Source: Phoma sp. XZ068 (lineage: Eukaryota; Ascomycota; Dothideomycetes; Pleosporales; Didymellaceae). Taken from it: a stretch of 64,000 nt of DNA. The stretch is taken from assembly GCA_004835665.1 (NCBI GenBank), contig RBKR01000010.1, positions 1,302,001 through 1,366,000 on the forward strand. Reading direction: 5' to 3'. Shown here piece after piece: positions 54,301 through 64,000 of this stretch. The translations under genes were made by a program, and so were the position numbers. The notes beneath the pieces were generated by a model, which was not told the origin of the DNA, searched no databases, and was given only the letters and a program-made list of their open reading frames with translations. Position 1 is the first letter of the stretch. The number at the start of each line of letters is the position of its first letter.

Positions 54301-54960
54301 TCTACAGGAGGGTATCTATATTCTCCTAGTCTAGGTAGTATCTAAGATTATCCTCTGCTGTGTACCGGTTGAGGACTTCCTCTCTAAGAGCCTCTGCCTT
54401 CTCTAGGGGGTCTGATATTGTCATGTTGTTCACTATCAGGGGAGTGTCCTGGTTCTCTGGAGTAAGCTTGTGCCAGGCAATGATCTTAAACAGGTCCTTG
54501 TCGTCCTTAGCGTTGTCGATGACGTGCCTCCAATACTGCCTCTTAGCCTGTCGGACTGTAGTCTTAAAGGCCTGTCTCTCCTCTAGTAGACTGCCAGAGC
54601 AGAGCTGTCTAGCATGTTTGTAGGCCTGGTAGGCAGTTTTGCACTCCTTGGTCCACCATGGTGCAGCGCGGCCTTCCTTGCGGTCGAGCTTGCCTGCTGT
54701 CTGTACAGAGCGCTGTACCGTCTCTGTGAGCAGCGTGACGCATTCATCTAGCTGTGCTGCGTCCTGTGTTGCAAGCGGGTCTAGGATGCTCTGGACACCT
54801 ATTTCTACTAGCCCAGTGAACTTAGGTAGGCTTGCCTCTGGGACTCTGTAGTGGTACTGTTCTAGTTGCGGAGTGCGTGGTGTGGAGATAGGGACTGACA
54901 CTGTCGCTATAGCTGTGGGCTCTAGGGTTGATGTACCTGGTGAGGTACCTGTTGGCTGGC
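51358..54960 (-). mobile_element. Second LINE copy, 5'-truncated, inverted
   Basis: Same family as the full-length copy at 36202. The CCAA-repeat tail is at 51358-51382 on the opposite strand, with the same 3' leader and GA/CT-rich run (51616-51670). It extends to a point equivalent to the end of the endonuclease domain of ORF2; ORF1 and most of the endonuclease are missing. The 5' boundary (about 54900-54960) is approximate. Confidence 0.85.
51779..54901 (-). pseudogene. LINE ORF2 fragment with a mutated middle
   Basis: 54901-54326 encodes the linker before RT and 53812-51779 the RT from the middle onward (TPQGSPLSP, GYADD), RNase H and the Cys/His tail, both open and close to the full-length copy. 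Between about 53840 and 54325 the frame is destroyed by many C>T/G>A changes, which remove the N-terminal RT motifs. It is non-functional. Confidence 0.85.
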
Positions 54961-55814
54961 CCAGCGTTCGAACCTGGGGGTAATTTGCTCAGAAAAGCGT
55001 CTCATGCACGTTTATAGAGCAAAAATACACAAAAATCGCGTTGTGGCGTGGTCAGAGAGTAGGCGGTTATACCTTGGGGACAAATCTCAGCAGCCTAAGT
55101 AATAATGATGAAAACGACGATTCGTAACATAATGTTGGTAATGCCAAGAAATTTTGTCGCTTTTGGTGGTTTGTTGCTCTCGGTGATGGGATACGTTATG
55201 CAGATTACTATTCATTTTCGCACTAGAGTAATCATAGGTTTGCACCCACTAGTCCGCTTCCGGGTACCCTTCCAAGAGATGCCCTAAGAACAATCAGTAA
55301 TCACGAATGACATGTAACGGACGAAATATGTAGCGGACGTCGCAAACTTATGTTATCGCCTGCCAAATTTGACAATCTGCAGGTCGGTAAATGCCATGGT
55401 GAACTGTGGGTCAAACTTGGACAGGGGCGCCTGAATCCGAATGTAGTCCCGAACAGGTCTAGCACCCCTTGCTCAAGTTACGGCCGTTGTGCGCGACGCT
55501 CAGTCAACAAGAAGAGCGGCTAGATGTCGCTCCGGTCCAAGCCCAGTGCTTTACAGGCACCCCAAGCAAACTTAACGTGCGAACCGTTGAAATGTCATTT
55601 CCTCCGTGGCCGTGGGTACTCCGAGATGATTCAAATATAATCGTTGAGCCTCCTGAGCCATGTCTTAACACACCATTCAACTCTTTACTATAATATCCCC
55701 TTTCTCCAATAGACGAGATCGCATCGTCGATTCAATCGTCAAGTTTCAACAGTACAGCTTTTAGGCTTAATTAGTTGAAGCATCAGAAAGCCCTCCGGAC
55801 GATCTCCCTCCCCG
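54961..55814. other. Upstream region of the ABC transporter gene
   Basis: No gene supported. It should contain the transporter promoter, but I see no clear TATA box close to the start. Confidence 0.3.
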
Positions 55815-58800
55815 ATGGCGGACCCTATCGTCAACTCCAGCGCGGAGCAGTCAGACGACGAATCCGGCCAAAAGACCGACCCCCGAGACATCTCACAATG
55901 GCTCATCACTCCCGATATACTACAAATACGACAACGTAACGAGACTAACGGTGGGAAATCGAAGAAGCTGGGTGTGACATGGCAGAACCTCACAGTAAAG
56001 GGCATCAGCAGTGATGCGCTTTACAACGAAAATATTCTCTCTCAATTCAACCCATTCGGGAAGGGCAGTAAGAGCCCACCCCTGAAGACTATCATTGACA
56101 ACTCTTCTGGATGTGTCAAACCCGGTGAGATGTTGCTTGTTCTTGGAAATCCAGGAGCCGGATGCACAACACTGCTTAGCGTTCTATCAAACCACAGAAA
56201 TGGCTTCGCAGAAATTACTGGCGACGTCTCGTTCGGTTCCATGACCAGTCAAGAAGCCAAACAATATCGTGGTCAGATCATCATGAACACGGAAGAGGAG
56301 ATCTTCTTTCCAGCTCTTTCAGTTGGTGACACCATCGACTTCGCCACACGTTTGAAGGTGCCCTTCCACCTGCCACCGGACATCAAGAACGAGGAGGAGT
56401 ACGCCCAAATACAAAGAATTCCTCTTGAAGTCTCTCGGTATCACACACACAAAGGATACCAAGGTCGGAGATGAGTTCATTCGTGGTGTTTCGGGTGGCG
56501 AGCGCAAGCGAGTGTCCATTCTCGAATGCCTTGCGACTAGAGGCAGCGTCTTCTCCTGGGATAACTCCACTCGTGGTCTCGACGCGAGCACTGCGCTAGA
56601 TTGGACGAAAGCCATGCGCGCCATGACAGATATTCTTGGTCTCACGACAATTGCCAGTCTGTACCAAGCTGGTAATGGCATCTACGAGCAGTTCGACAAG
56701 ATTCTGATTCTCGACAACGGCAAGCAGATCTTTTACGGACCTCGAGATGAAGCTGTGCCATACATGGAGGATCTTGGCTTCCTATGCGACCCTGCAGCCA
56801 ACAAGTCAGATTTCCTCACGAGCGTATCGGTGCCTGCTGTACGCACAATTGCCCCAGACTTTGAGGACCGATTTCCTCGATCAACAGAGGAGCTGCTCGC
56901 TGCTTATAACAACTCCCCCATCAAGCCAAGGATGATGGCCGAGCTCGACTACCCCAATAGCCCCGAAGCTCAGCAGAATACGGCGGACTTCAAGGAACAG
57001 GAGGCTCAAGACAAGCACAAGAACCTCCCAAAGAAAGCTGCGGAGTCCGCAGGATATTTCCATCAGGTGCAGACGGTTACCATACGCCAATTTCAGATCC
57101 TCTGGGGCGACAAGCAAACTCTGTTCATCAAGCAAGCCACAGCTATCGTTCAGGCGGTGATCGGTGGCTCACTGTTCTACAATGCTCCGGACAACACGGC
57201 GGGCTTGTTCATCAAGGGAGGCTCACTCTTCTTCTCTCTACTATATCCTACCTTCATCGCTCTCGCCGAGGTTACGGATTCGTTCGTCGGCCGACCCGTC
57301 TTAGCCAAACACCGAAACTTCGCTCTCCACCATCCATCTGCCTTTGTCTTCGCCCAGGTCATTACCGACATCCCGATCATGCTCTTCCAAATCTCACACT
57401 TTGGAATTGTGCTGTACTTCATGACTGGATTCCAGTACACCGCCCAGGCTTTCTTCATCTTCTGGCTCATCAACTTGATCTCGGCCCTGGCTATGACACA
57501 GCTGTTCAGGTTCATCGGTGCCGCTTTCCCGAACTTCGACGCAGCAACTAAAGCTTCTGGATTCACCATCGTCGCTGCCTTCACATATGCAGGATACATG
57601 ATTCCCAAGCCCGACATGCACCCTTGGTTCGTTTGGTTCTTCTGGATCGACCCCATGGCCTACGCGTTCGAAGCATTGCTCGCGAACGAGTTCCACGACC
57701 AGGTGATTCCTTGTGTGGGCCCATTCCTGGTTCCAAATGGCGAAGGATACAGCCCCGAAACAGGAGGCGGGCAAGCATGTACCGGCGTCCGTGGTGCGCC
57801 TCCTGGAGCAACCAGCGTTACTGGTGACCAATACCTGGCTTCCATGTCCTTCAGCCACAGCAACCTTTGGCGCATCTTTGGCATTCTCTGCGCCTGGTAC
57901 GTTTTCTTCGTGGCAATGACCGTCTTCTTCACTTCCAGGTGGAAGCAGATGGGCGAAGGTGGTCGCGGCCTTCTCATCCCCCGTGAGAAGCAGAAGAAGG
58001 TACCTAAGGCCGTGGTTGCGGATGAGGAATCCCAGGCTGTCGAGAAGCCATCCGAGAACTCCGGCTCCGATTCCGAGAAGTCTGACGCAACCATCGACAA
58101 CCAGCTCGTCAACAATACATCGGTCTTTACCTGGAAGAATCTGACTTACACCGTCAAGACGCCGCATGGAGATCGTCTTCTTCTCGACAACGTTCAAGGA
58201 TTTGTCAAGCCCGGTACGCTCGGTGCTCTTATGGGATCTTCAGGTGTAAGTGCACTAGCAATGCGATTGACAGATGGATATATGCTAACATTTTCACTCA
58301 GGCCGGAAAGACTACACTGCTCGACGTTCTAGCTCAACGCAAGACTGATGGTACCATTCATGGCTCCGTTCTAGTCGATGGTCGCCCGCTCCCTGTGTCC
58401 TTCCAACGATCTGCTGGCTACGTCGAACAGATGGATGTCCACGAGTCATTGTCCACGGTACGCGAGGCTTTGGAATTCTCTGCTCTTCTTCGTCAGAATC
58501 GTGAAATTCCCCGCGAGGAGAAGCTCCGCTATGTGGACACGATCGTCAAGCTTCTACAGTTGGAAGATCTCGAGCACACCCTCATCGGTCGCCCTGGTGC
58601 CGGTCTTTCTGTCGAACAGCGCAAGCGTAAGTCTGAATCCATCGAACAGAGTCGAGACAGACACTAACAACTTATCAGGTCTCACAATCGGTGTTGAGCT
58701 CGTAGCTAAGCCCAGTATTTTGATCTTCCTCGACGAACCTACTTCTGGTCTAGATGGCCAAGCTGCAAACAACACGGTACGCTTCTTGCGCAAACTCGCG

Positions 58801-60242
58801 GAAGTCGGACAAGCTGTCCTCGTCACGATTCATCAGCCATCGGCCGACCTCTTTGCCCAATTCGACACCCTCCTCCTACTGGCGAAGGGTGGCAAGACCG
58901 TATACTTTGGCGATATCGGCCATCATGCAAGGACCGTCAAGAAATACTTCGCTAGTCATGGCGCACCGTGCCCCCGAGAGGCCAACCCTGCTGAGCACAT
59001 GATTGAAGTCGTATCAGGAAGTCTTTCTAAGGGCAGGGACTGGAATCAAGTCTGGCTCAACTCGCCAGAATACGAGAAGATCACTCAAGAGCTTGACACT
59101 CTTGTCGCCGATGCTGCCGCCAAACAGCCTGGAACTATCGACGATGGCCATCAATTCGCAGCGCCCATGTGGGAGCAGGTAAAGCTTGTCACGCACCGCA
59201 TGAACATCTCCTTGTTCCGCAACACTGAGTACATCAACAACAAGCTCATCTTGCATATACTCCTGTCTCTTTACAACGGCTTTTCCTTCTGGTCGATTGG
59301 TAACAGCGTCAGCGATCTCCAGCAACGCCTCTTCACGGTCTTCAGTTTCCTGTTTGTCGCCCCCGGTCTCATCTCCCAGCTTCAGCCTATCTTCATCGAT
59401 CGTCGCAACGTGTATGAGACGCGCGAGAAGAAGAGTAAGACCTACCACTGGGTGCCATTTGTCACTGGCTTGATCGTTTCTGAGCTGCCCTACCTGGTCG
59501 TCTGCGGAGTGTTGTACTTTGTGTGTTGGTACTGGACTGCTGGATTGCCAAATGATACCAAGTGGGCAGGCAGCACATTCTTCGTCGCAGTAAGTTCTCT
59601 CTTCTTTGGTTGACTCCTCGCTCCAAACTAACAAACCGTCTAGATGTTTTACGAGATGTTGTACACCGGTATTGGACAATCGATCGCCGCGTACGCTCCC
59701 AACGCAACCTTTGCATCTCTCGTCAATCCGCTGGTCATCACCACTCTCGTATCATTCTGCGGTGTCTTCGTGCCTTACTCCCAGATCACGGCGTTCTGGA
59801 GATACTGGTAAGCCTCATACGACTATCAACACCCACGAGATCAATGCTAACATCACATTTTAGGATCTACTACCTCGATCCCTTCAACTACCTCTTCGGC
59901 GCCTTCCTCACCTTCACCACCTTCTCCGTCGATATCACTTGCGAACGGGGCGAGCTTGCGGTCTTCAATCCTCCTGCGAACGAGACATGTGGCGACTATC
60001 TCTCCAGCTATCAGCAAGGCATGGGACGTGGCACGAACCTTCTGAACCCAGGCGCTACGGAGAACTGCGAGGTGTGCCGATACACTACTGGACAAGACTA
60101 CTTGAAGACACTCAACTTGAACGAAGAGTACTACGGCTGGAGGAATGCAGGGCTGGTTGTATTGTGGGCTGGAGTGTTCTACGCCCTGGTGTTCTTGATG
60201 ATGAAGTTGCGAACCAAGGCGACGAAGAGGGCGTCTGCGTAG
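55815..60242 (+). CDS. PDR/ABCG full-size multidrug transporter, SNQ2-like (one frameshift)
   Basis: ATP-driven plasma-membrane efflux pump. Exons: 55815-58245, 58302-58626, 58679-59589, 59644-59807 and 59864-60242; introns of 52-56 nt, all GTAAG..AG. About 1402 aa, the usual (NBD-TMD)2 length. NBD1 has the fungal Cys-type Walker A (GNPGAGCTT), signature [10 protein letters not shown] and [11 protein letters not shown], the degenerate half-site typical of PDR pumps. TMD1 follows ([19 protein letters not shown]). NBD2 has GSSGAGKTT, split by intron 1, signature LSVEQRKR and [15 protein letters not shown]2 ends with [16 protein letters not shown] and a final helix. One extra base at about 56414-56419 breaks the frame in NBD1; the total length is divisible by three only without it. 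Either a sequence error or a recent loss of function. Confidence 0.88.
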
Positions 60243-60370
60243 ACGAATGGTGTTTGTTGAAGAGTGTAAGATTGGCGGCCTCAGCCGGGCTGGCCTGCTG
60301 TAGCCTAGTGTCGCAGGCTAAGCGCTGTCATGAATCTGAACCGTATTACAAATCGTGCCGTGCGAGGGCC
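60243..60370. other. 3' flank of the ABC transporter, cut by a transposon
   Basis: 128 bp between the transporter stop and the TA of pogo copy E. The transporter 3'-UTR probably extends into the element. Confidence 0.4.
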
Positions 60371-60372
60371 TA

Positions 60373-62506
60373 ACGTGTCCGTGCGCGTGGTGCACGGCGC
60401 CGCGTGGTGCACGCCAACCACCCCAATAAGCTATACAAAATTAAGGTTGTAGAGCCACACACAATAGTTATTATCGCGGATTTTTTTGGCGGATTGTTCT
60501 ATAGACCTATGCGATAAAGTTCTTCCATACAAATCATTTATATAGAGTTGCGACGCGGCCGCTGCGGGTCGTGTGAGTGCGCGCGGGCGGAGGAGGCGTC
60601 GCAGGCTTTGGACGACTACGCGCACCCACACCACGACGCGCAGGCTTAGTTTTGACCGCAGAAGCTTTTAAGGTTGTACGATTGCCTCTTTGGGGCAATC
60701 GTATAGCTTTTGCAGCGTCGCGAGCTTGTTTTGCAGCGAGTCTGGCAGCCTTCCGCGCGTCTATTGCTCGACGCTCCTCTGCCTTCCTCTCCGCGCGCTC
60801 TTCCTTCTCCCTCGCCCGTCGCGCACGCTTCTCTTCTTCGATCTTCGCCTTATAGAGTCTATTAGCAGCTTTCAAATCCTTCAGATCTGCTTTTCTGAGC
60901 TCCTCCGCCTGCCGGTTCCGCTCGCAGATGCGACCTCTGCGGCGTGCCTCACCGAAGGCACGAGGTGACCAGAACTTTGCGCCACCCCATAGGTTCTGCT
61001 CATGTTGCTGCAGATCTAGTGCGTGGCCCTTCTTCTTCTGCTTCTTCTTAACCTTGAGAGCCTCTTCAAGACCTTCCTTCTCATAGTGTAGAAGCTCGTT
61101 TCCGGTGGAGATGTGGTGGATCACGTGCCGTAAGGCAGATGCTTCCTCCGACGTGTTATCCTTCACCAACACGTCAAATTGCTGTACTATTCGACGCCAA
61201 TCTTGGCCTTTGGATGAATCGGAGCTGTTGCCGACGAGCCTGCAGCCTCTGGCTGCTCAGTGTTGAAGCGGCTGAGTATAACGTCGGGTTCAAGCGGGTG
61301 AATACCTGTGGCAGCAAAGGCTTGATGGATGTTGGTTGCGGTGAAGGAGTCAAGCCAGGCCGGCCAGAACAGGTTGAAGAAGTCACCTTTCTTCACTGGC
61401 AGCAGTCCCTTACTCCGGTGAGCCCTCTTAGTAAGTTGGCGTGAGTAAGCGGCAGAGAGAGGCCTAAACAGGACTACGTCTAACGGCTGCAGCGTGTGGG
61501 TGCTGTGAGGTGGGAAGATCGCTACAAGTATCTTGTGTTGGTGGCAATAAGTAAGAAACTGCTTTGTTACGTGGCTCCCGTGGCCGTCAATTACTAGTAA
61601 TCGATACTTTCTCCGAGCACTGCCTTTTGTAGCCACATCGAACACCTGTTGCAGCCAGGCAAGGCCAACGTCGTCGTTGCTCCAGCCTGAGGGAGTTACT
61701 GCAACATATACGTGGTGTTTCCTGGCGTCCACGTCGCTCACCCAGCTCGATTGGATGTTCTTTGAGTCTGCCGGGTACACAAGGGATGGAGGCAGTGCAA
61801 CTCCAGACGCTCCCACGCAGGCTATAAGCGTAACCCATTCCCGATTGCCATCTTCTAGTGCCTGCCGAAACCGCTTATCTTTCAGGTGGCTCTTACTGAA
61901 GATCCTCTTGCCTCTGACGTCGACTCCAATCATGAAGCCCTTCTCATCCATGTTGTATGTGTGCTCCGCCTCAACACTATGCTCATGGATTTTGGCCTGT
62001 AGCATGTCGAAATAGAGCTTGTAGCTTTCCTTAGAATCCGCCGCATGGCGCTCCGCGCTCATATGGGTGGCCCAGAGAGAGGTAAGCTGGTCGCGGTGCC
62101 TATGAAGGAAGCGAGTAACCCAGCTTTCTGAAACCTCATTTCCGACGATTGTAGAGGCGAAATTGCGAACCATGTCACGGGTAGGAGGGATATGTTGATC
62201 GGTAAGCTGCTTTATATAGTCTACAAGATCAAGCTCCTCCTCAGGGGTGAGACGTTGCTGCTTGGTGTTCTTGGAGTCTGTCGAGCCAGAAACGCGTCGA
62301 TGGCGCCGCGACAACGTTGATCGCGACACACCGTGTTTGGTAGCTATTTCCTGGTAGCAAAGTTGATCAGCTGCAGCAGCAGCGTCTGCCTCTTTCAGCG
62401 CAGCTTCTATCGACATTGTGGCGTTGAGTTATGTTATTGGGAAGATTGGCTTGTTTTGGTGTGCGCGTGCATCACGCGGCGCCGTGCAGCACGCGCACGG
62501 ACACGT
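60373..62506 (-). mobile_element. Pogo-family transposon, copy E
   Basis: Terminal repeats ACGTGTCCGTGCGCGTGGTG at 60373 and its near-mirror ending at 62506, about 45 bp long with a few mismatches. TA duplicates at 60371-60372 and 62507-62508. Length 2134 bp. A solitary insertion, unlike copies A-D. Confidence 0.92.
60534..62416 (-). pseudogene. Pogo transposase of copy E, one frameshift in the tail
   Basis: The ATG at 62416 opens 409 codons: HTH (LCYQEIATKHGVSRSTLSRR), CENP-B-like region with HIPPTRDMVRNFAS, NMDEKGF, IDGHGSH and QPLDVVLF (complete DD35D core). Near 61215-61230 the reading shifts by one base. The C-terminal coiled coil (GQDWRRIVQQFDVLVKD.., then Lys/Arg/Glu-rich to TTRSGRVATLYK) continues in the other frame to 60534. 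No RIP-type stops. Core functions may be retained in the 409-aa product. Confidence 0.85.
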
Positions 62507-62508
62507 TA

Positions 62509-63532
62509 CCGTACTATGATGGTGTTGATGCGGGGATCGCCCGCTTACGTTATCAAAAAGTGTCCAGCTTTTTTTGACTAGGGGGTGGGAAGGTGATCCT
62601 GCCAGAGAGGTGATAAGCTACGGGTACGAGCGCACGGACAGTATCGTAAACAGCTCTGCACGGGCTTTCGAAGGTCAACAATCACCTTTATTATCTGGCT
62701 AGGCACTTTTGCCTGATGTGACTCGTTCGTTACCTTTTTAACACCCCTGTATTATTCACTCGAAGAAAGAGAACATGTGATAAGCTACCTTAGATGCGAT
62801 GTGCGAGTTTCTGCTTCACATGCTCCCCCGCTCGTTCATCGGCAATTTGCATTGGGCAACCGTCTCGGTCATGCTTGTAATGAAACTCCTTTGTAAACGT
62901 TGTCGATCAGCCGGTGCTTCCAGTATTGGTAATTAGTTCATGTTGGGTACAATGCATTGTGAAGAACGGAAGCGAGCGGAGGTTTTCGCGGTGGGCATTA
63001 TTCCGTGTCTTGGTTGAAGGGCAGTGTGATCAATCACCGCGGTCGGCTCCTTCCTCCGAAAGACTTGGCTCTCGCGAGGGGCCCCTCGGAGGCTCGGTCA
63101 TGGACACTGAAACGATGCGTCGCCGAAGAACGACCTTAGTCTCTTTCCAAGTTACCCGAACTGCATATCAGCCTTCTAAGTCGTTGTTTCAGAATCGCGC
63201 TTCCCCGCGTACTTCCTTGCTTTCGAGCGCAGCTTGGATCAAAATCCGGACTAATCATCCCATTTGTGTGACAATCATGACGCATGCGGTCAGTCTTCGA
63301 ACACGAACTCAACTCTGTTATCGTCCGGTATGGTAACTGTGACGCCCTAAGCCATTGGGTTCGCGCGGACAGGGCCCGTAGGGCCGATGAAAACACGCAT
63401 GGCTAAGATGGAAGTCGACAAAAAGAATATTTACGGAGGAGATCTCCGCTATAAGGCTTGGACACATCTTCGCGTCTCTCCCTCCAAAAAATTTTGTGAT
63501 TTCAAGGGCACAGCTTCTCAGCAGGCTCTGAT
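62509..63532. other. Upstream region of the MFS gene
   Basis: No gene supported; the frame at 62914-63336 (plus, 140 codons) has no motif. Confidence 0.3.
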
Positions 63533-64000
63533 ATGACTGTCAACCCGTCGTGCTTTCCTTTAGCATTCCCCTACAAAGCCATGGGTTTCGAACAAGGGCT
63601 GTATCCCGAAGGCGAACTGGCCCAAACGCCGCTTGCTGCACCTTTAACGAAGCCGCGGATCATATCCACCTTCAACGGCGATCATGATATCGAAGCATTG
63701 CCTTCATTCAGCAGAAGGCCATCATCTGCCTCAGAGAAACGACGAAAGCACGAGTCGTACGACCGTTCTGGAAGCATTTTCCTCATTACTGGTTCTGGCA
63801 CGCCCCTCAAGTTGCCTGTGCCTTCCGACAGTCCGGCAGACCCATTGGGATGGGGACGATGGAAGAGAGCTGGTGCTTTCTTAGCTGTGTACTGGTACTC
63901 GGTCGTGTCGCTCGCTGCGGCTCAGGCTGCGAGCATGATGCTGCGAGAGATCTCTCATGAATTCGAACAAGACGTAAGTTCCGTTATGCAGTACGGTAGC
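63533..64000 (+). CDS. MFS transporter, N-terminal part, runs off the right edge
   Basis: An ATG at 63533 opens a frame that stays open to the window end. The first 95 residues are a cytoplasmic, Ser/Arg-rich tail. Then GTPLKLPVPSDSPADPLGWG and RWKRAGAFLAVYWYSVVSLA mark the entry into the first membrane helix typical of fungal Major Facilitator Superfamily transporters. Exon 1 probably ends at 63973, where a consensus donor GTAAGT falls in phase after 147 codons. Substrate cannot be told. A second in-frame ATG 16 codons on is an alternative start. Confidence 0.65.
   Translation, partial: MTVNPSCFPLAFPYKAMGFEQGLYPEGELAQTPLAAPLTKPRIISTFNGDHDIEALPSFSRRPSSASEKRRKHESYDRSGSIFLITGSGTPLKLPVPSDSPADPLGWGRWKRAGAFLAVYWYSVVSLAAAQAASMMLREISHEFEQDVSSVMQYGS

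Noticed and set aside
54950..54990. GTTCGAAC phrase resembling a tRNA T-loop
   Set aside because: Only a four-pair stem forms and no acceptor, D or anticodon arm can be laid out on either strand.
57394..58197. Minus-strand 267-codon frame opposite the ABC transporter
   Set aside because: Shadow frame opposite strongly conserved transporter sequence.
1..64000. CRISPR arrays, rRNA or tRNA genes
   Set aside because: No regularly spaced repeats with unique spacers, no rRNA-like stretches and no complete tRNA folds were found; the window is eukaryotic.

Overview
The window looks like a piece of a filamentous ascomycete (Pezizomycotina) nuclear genome. Supporting signs seen in the sequence are short GT..AG introns (about 42-64 nt) with CTAAC/CTGAC-like branch points, a Dicer-like gene of the dcl2 type, fungal BTB genes, a PDR-type ABC transporter, Fot1/pogo DNA transposons, a Tad-like LINE, a Ty1/copia element, and decayed copies full of CAG>TAG, CAA>TAA and TGG>TAG changes typical of repeat-induced point mutation (RIP). 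A Dothideomycete is a guess, not a demonstration.

Layout. 1-4300 is decayed accessory DNA: a DUF3435-like (tyrosine-recombinase-type) relic on the minus strand and a NACHT-ankyrin (NLR-like) pseudogene. 5044-11365 is an RNA-silencing locus on the minus strand: a seven-exon dcl2-like gene with one apparent frameshift and a truncated second RNase III domain, and upstream of it a four-exon gene for a catalytically dead RNase III fold fused to a long uncharacterised C-terminal region. 12536-14045 is a GC-rich patch followed by two families of degenerate tandem repeats, some of them hairpins. 15000-32000 is gene-sparse: a disordered coiled-coil protein, two BTB proteins, a shortened dynamin-like GTPase, a few small genes and relics, and two small secreted proteins, one of them cysteine-rich.

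32843-50463 is a transposon nest. Pogo-family elements lie end to end with a single TA between neighbours. One of them is interrupted by a full-length LINE with both ORFs open and by a Copia element with by-eye identical 161-bp LTRs and a CCTTC target duplication. 51358-about 54960 is a 5'-truncated inverted second LINE copy with a confined RIP-like patch.

55815-60242 is a six-exon-scale SNQ2-like PDR transporter (one frameshift). It is followed within 130 bp by another pogo element (60373-62506). The window ends in exon 1 of an MFS transporter.

Together the window shows a silencing locus that appears damaged, next to transposons of clearly different ages: RIP-scarred copies beside copies with open frames. 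All exon structures were worked out by eye from reading-frame continuity and splice consensus. No homology search was run.
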